Shown here piece by piece: positions 6,559 through 7,983 of a stretch of 7,983 nucleotides of DNA. The notes beneath the pieces are model-generated. The model ran no database searches, was not told the DNA's origin, and saw only the letters and a list, made by a program, of their open reading frames with translations. Made by a program: the position numbers and the translations under genes. Each line of letters begins with the position of its first letter. Within the stretch, counting starts at the first letter, position 1. The DNA comes from Pseudomonadota bacterium (lineage in GTDB: Bacteria > Pseudomonadota > Gammaproteobacteria > Pseudomonadales > Pseudohongiellaceae). The stretch lies in NCBI GenBank assembly GCA_022563075.1, contig JADFOC010000103.1, forward strand, positions 1-7,983, in the 5' to 3' direction.

Positions 6559-6747
6559 ATGTTGCTGTTGCTAGCGTTGTTGATCCAGGCGCCAGTCAAT
6601 GTCCAGATCAGCGCACAAACTTCCTTTCGATCTTTCATGCAGGAGCTGTCGGCTCAGCCCAACCCGAAGGATTGGCGCATGTTAACCAACTCGGCGAAAC
6701 AGCGCCCAGTGGTGTTAGTAACATGGGTCCAACCCGGTTGGTGTTAG
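6559..6747 (+). CDS. Doubtful small ORF with signal-peptide-like start
   Basis: The 304 bases between the terminator and the aldo/keto reductase (6469-6772) hold no clear gene. The best candidate is this 62-codon frame. It opens with a leucine-rich hydrophobic stretch (MLLLLALLIQAP) and ALA/SAQ sites that could be a signal peptide, continues as SFRSFMQELSAQPNPKDW and stops right after VVLVTWVQPGWC. That last piece vaguely recalls the strand before a thioredoxin active-site cysteine, so it may be the 5' remnant of a broken secreted gene. No good ribosome site is seen and another frame over the same bases is also open, so it may simply be non-coding. Confidence 0.25.
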   Translation: MLLLLALLIQAPVNVQISAQTSFRSFMQELSAQPNPKDWRMLTNSAKQRPVVLVTWVQPGWC

Positions 6748-6772
6748 TGTTGCCGGAAATTCCCAACTAAAA

Positions 6773-7750
6773 TTAGTCTTCATCCAGCGATATCATGTGA
6801 GACTTGGCGTAACGCTCGCCGAGAACGTTTTCGCCCGCAAAAATCCTGCCAGCGGTTTTCAAATCATCGTCACTGATCGATAACTCCAGTGCTTTCGCGT
6901 TCTCTTCCACATAATTCATGTGCTTGGTACCAGGTATGGGAACGAAGTCAAGATCCTGTGCCAGCACCCAGGCCAGCGCCAGTTGGGCCAATGTGCACGC
7001 ATTGGCGGCGGCAATTTCGCGCAACTGCTCAAGCAGTTTGAGGTTGTGTCGAAAGTTCTCATCCATGAAGCGCGGCATGGTTTGGCGCATGTCGTTCGAC
7101 TCCAGTGCGGTCATGTCGGTAACGGCACCGGTAAGGAATGCACGACCCAGCGGACTGAAGGGTACGAAGCCGATGCCCAATTCTTTACAGCAATCCAATA
7201 CCTTGGATTCAGGGTTTCTCGTCCACAGCGAATATTCTGACTGCACCGCACAAATTGGATGCTCGGCGTGGGCCCGCCTGATAGTTATTGACGAGCACTC
7301 CGATAAACCCAGGTAACGGATCTTGCCGGCAACCACCAAATCCGCCAGCGCTCCCACACTCTCTTCGATGGGAACGTTGAAATCCCGGCGATGCAGGTAA
7401 TACAGATCGATTACATCGGTTTTCAACCGACGCAAACTCTCTTCACAGGTTTTCTTTACATTTTCTGGCGTACAATCGACGGTGCGTTTATCTCCCTTAA
7501 CGACGATGCCGCATTTGCTGGCGAGTATGAACTCATGGCGGCGCGGTGCCAGTACCTCGCCGATTAACGATTCATTATGACCCACGCCATAAAGGCTGGC
7601 GGTATCGAGAAAAGTATAACCGAGATCGAGCGCTCGATTCAGGGTGCGTTCTGATTCTTGCCGGTCCGCTGCACCATAGGACTGAGACATGCTCATACAT
7701 CCCAGACCCAACGCAGATACATTCAATCCTCCAAGTCTTCTCGTTTCCAT
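6773..7750 (-). CDS. Aldo/keto reductase
   Basis: A cytoplasmic NAD(P)H-dependent oxidoreductase of 325 residues, with a TIM-barrel of normal family length. It begins METRRLGGLNVSALGLGCMS, typical for the family. The catalytic tetrad is complete: D49 in FLDTA, Y54 in SLYG, K79 in LASKCG and H120 in YYLHRRD. Further marks are IRYLGLSECS, VQSEYSLW, FVPFSPLGRAFLTG and the C-terminal cofactor stretch PIPGTKHMNYVEEN. The pattern is closest to the IolS/YakC-type reductases (AKR11/AKR13 style); the carbonyl substrate is unknown. A GTG at 7834 would add 28 residues (SIFYPPWPSDF...) that do not look like this family, so ATG 7750 is preferred although its ribosome site is weak. No neighbour shares its strand within the window. 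Confidence 0.93.
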   Translation of the reverse strand: METRRLGGLNVSALGLGCMSMSQSYGAADRQESERTLNRALDLGYTFLDTASLYGVGHNESLIGEVLAPRRHEFILASKCGIVVKGDKRTVDCTPENVKKTCEESLRRLKTDVIDLYYLHRRDFNVPIEESVGALADLVVAGKIRYLGLSECSSITIRRAHAEHPICAVQSEYSLWTRNPESKVLDCCKELGIGFVPFSPLGRAFLTGAVTDMTALESNDMRQTMPRFMDENFRHNLKLLEQLREIAAANACTLAQLALAWVLAQDLDFVPIPGTKHMNYVEENAKALELSISDDDLKTAGRIFAGENVLGERYAKSHMISLDED

Positions 7751-7983
7751 CTGCTGTCGAAGTGCCTGCTCATTTAGAATGCAATCATGGTAGCACGAAA
7801 AATCTGAAGGCCACGGTGGGTAAAAAATAGACACGCTCTGTTCAGATTCAGTTAAGCCACGCTTGCGTAGTATCTATCTATTGGCGGAACAGCTAGATAA
7901 ACAGGCGTTCCTCGCAATACCACCCTTCATTAGCCTGTTTTTGCAGCATCGGTTACCGCAGATCCTCACTCAACTACTTGGCG
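7751..7983. other. Right-end region without a convincing gene
   Basis: These 233 bases upstream of the aldo/keto reductase show no coding frame with recognisable content on either strand. They should contain the reductase promoter, but no good -10/-35 pair stands out. The one visible structure is the inverted repeat at 7899-7940. Confidence 0.5.
7899..7940. repeat. Short inverted repeat
   Basis: AAACAGGC (7899-7906) and GCCTGTTT (7933-7940) are perfect 8-base inverted copies with a 26-base spacer, followed by two more T. It could be a long-looped terminator for a plus-strand gene, a protein-binding site or chance. Confidence 0.35.

Noticed and set aside
6525..6770. Alternative 81-codon frame in the gap before the aldo/keto reductase
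   Set aside because: It starts at GTG, has no recognisable motif or hydrophobic pattern and overlaps a slightly better candidate.
7751..7834. 28-residue N-terminal extension of the aldo/keto reductase from GTG 7834
   Set aside because: Residues such as SIFYPPWPSDFSCYH do not resemble the family, whose conserved start METRRLGG begins at 7750.
1..7983. CRISPR array, tRNA, rRNA or complete insertion sequence
   Set aside because: No regularly spaced repeats, tRNA-like cloverleaf, rRNA motif or transposase was seen on either strand.

Overview
The window looks like two unrelated pieces of DNA joined at about position 2822-2836. The left piece (1 to about 2830) is strongly AT-rich. All its genes are on the minus strand and have the style of ammonia-oxidising archaea (Nitrososphaeria/Thaumarchaeota), an assignment made from the histidine-kinase sequences and composition. 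The right piece (about 2830 to 7983) has much more balanced base composition, bacterial Shine-Dalgarno sites, a classical intrinsic terminator and gammaproteobacterium-like genes. At the junction a histidine kinase gene and a sodium:solute symporter gene are both cut off at their 5' ends, head to head. A chimeric metagenomic contig explains this better than a natural fusion.

Left piece, in order of transcription (right to left): the last 73 codons of a histidine kinase (2609-about 2830); a complete 538-residue MASE3-like multi-spanning sensor histidine kinase starting at TTG (991-2607); and a protein that starts inside the stop codon of the kinase and runs off the left edge (1-991). This last protein has a histidine-kinase dimerisation domain with its phospho-acceptor histidine, but no ATPase domain follows it. 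Instead come a long coiled coil, one membrane span and an extracytoplasmic domain. The three genes are packed with a 1-nt gap and a 1-nt overlap, so they are almost certainly co-transcribed and translationally coupled. The two kinases share a 190-bp stretch that is about 89% identical. The unusual kinase-like membrane protein next to a full kinase is the most interesting biology in the window.

Right piece: the C-terminal 105 residues of an SSS-family transporter (to 3145, plus strand); a palindromic REP/MITE-like element (3152-3202) between convergent stops; a thiamine-diphosphate enzyme of the acetolactate synthase/benzoylformate decarboxylase type (3205-4770, minus); a divergent small TfoX N-terminal-domain protein (4913-5254, plus); an exported protein of unknown function (5428-6414, plus) followed by a strong terminator (6441-6468); a doubtful small ORF (6559-6747); and an aldo/keto reductase (6773-7750, minus). 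The last 230 bases hold no convincing gene. These right-hand genes look like ordinary metabolic or accessory functions and do not form an obvious single pathway.
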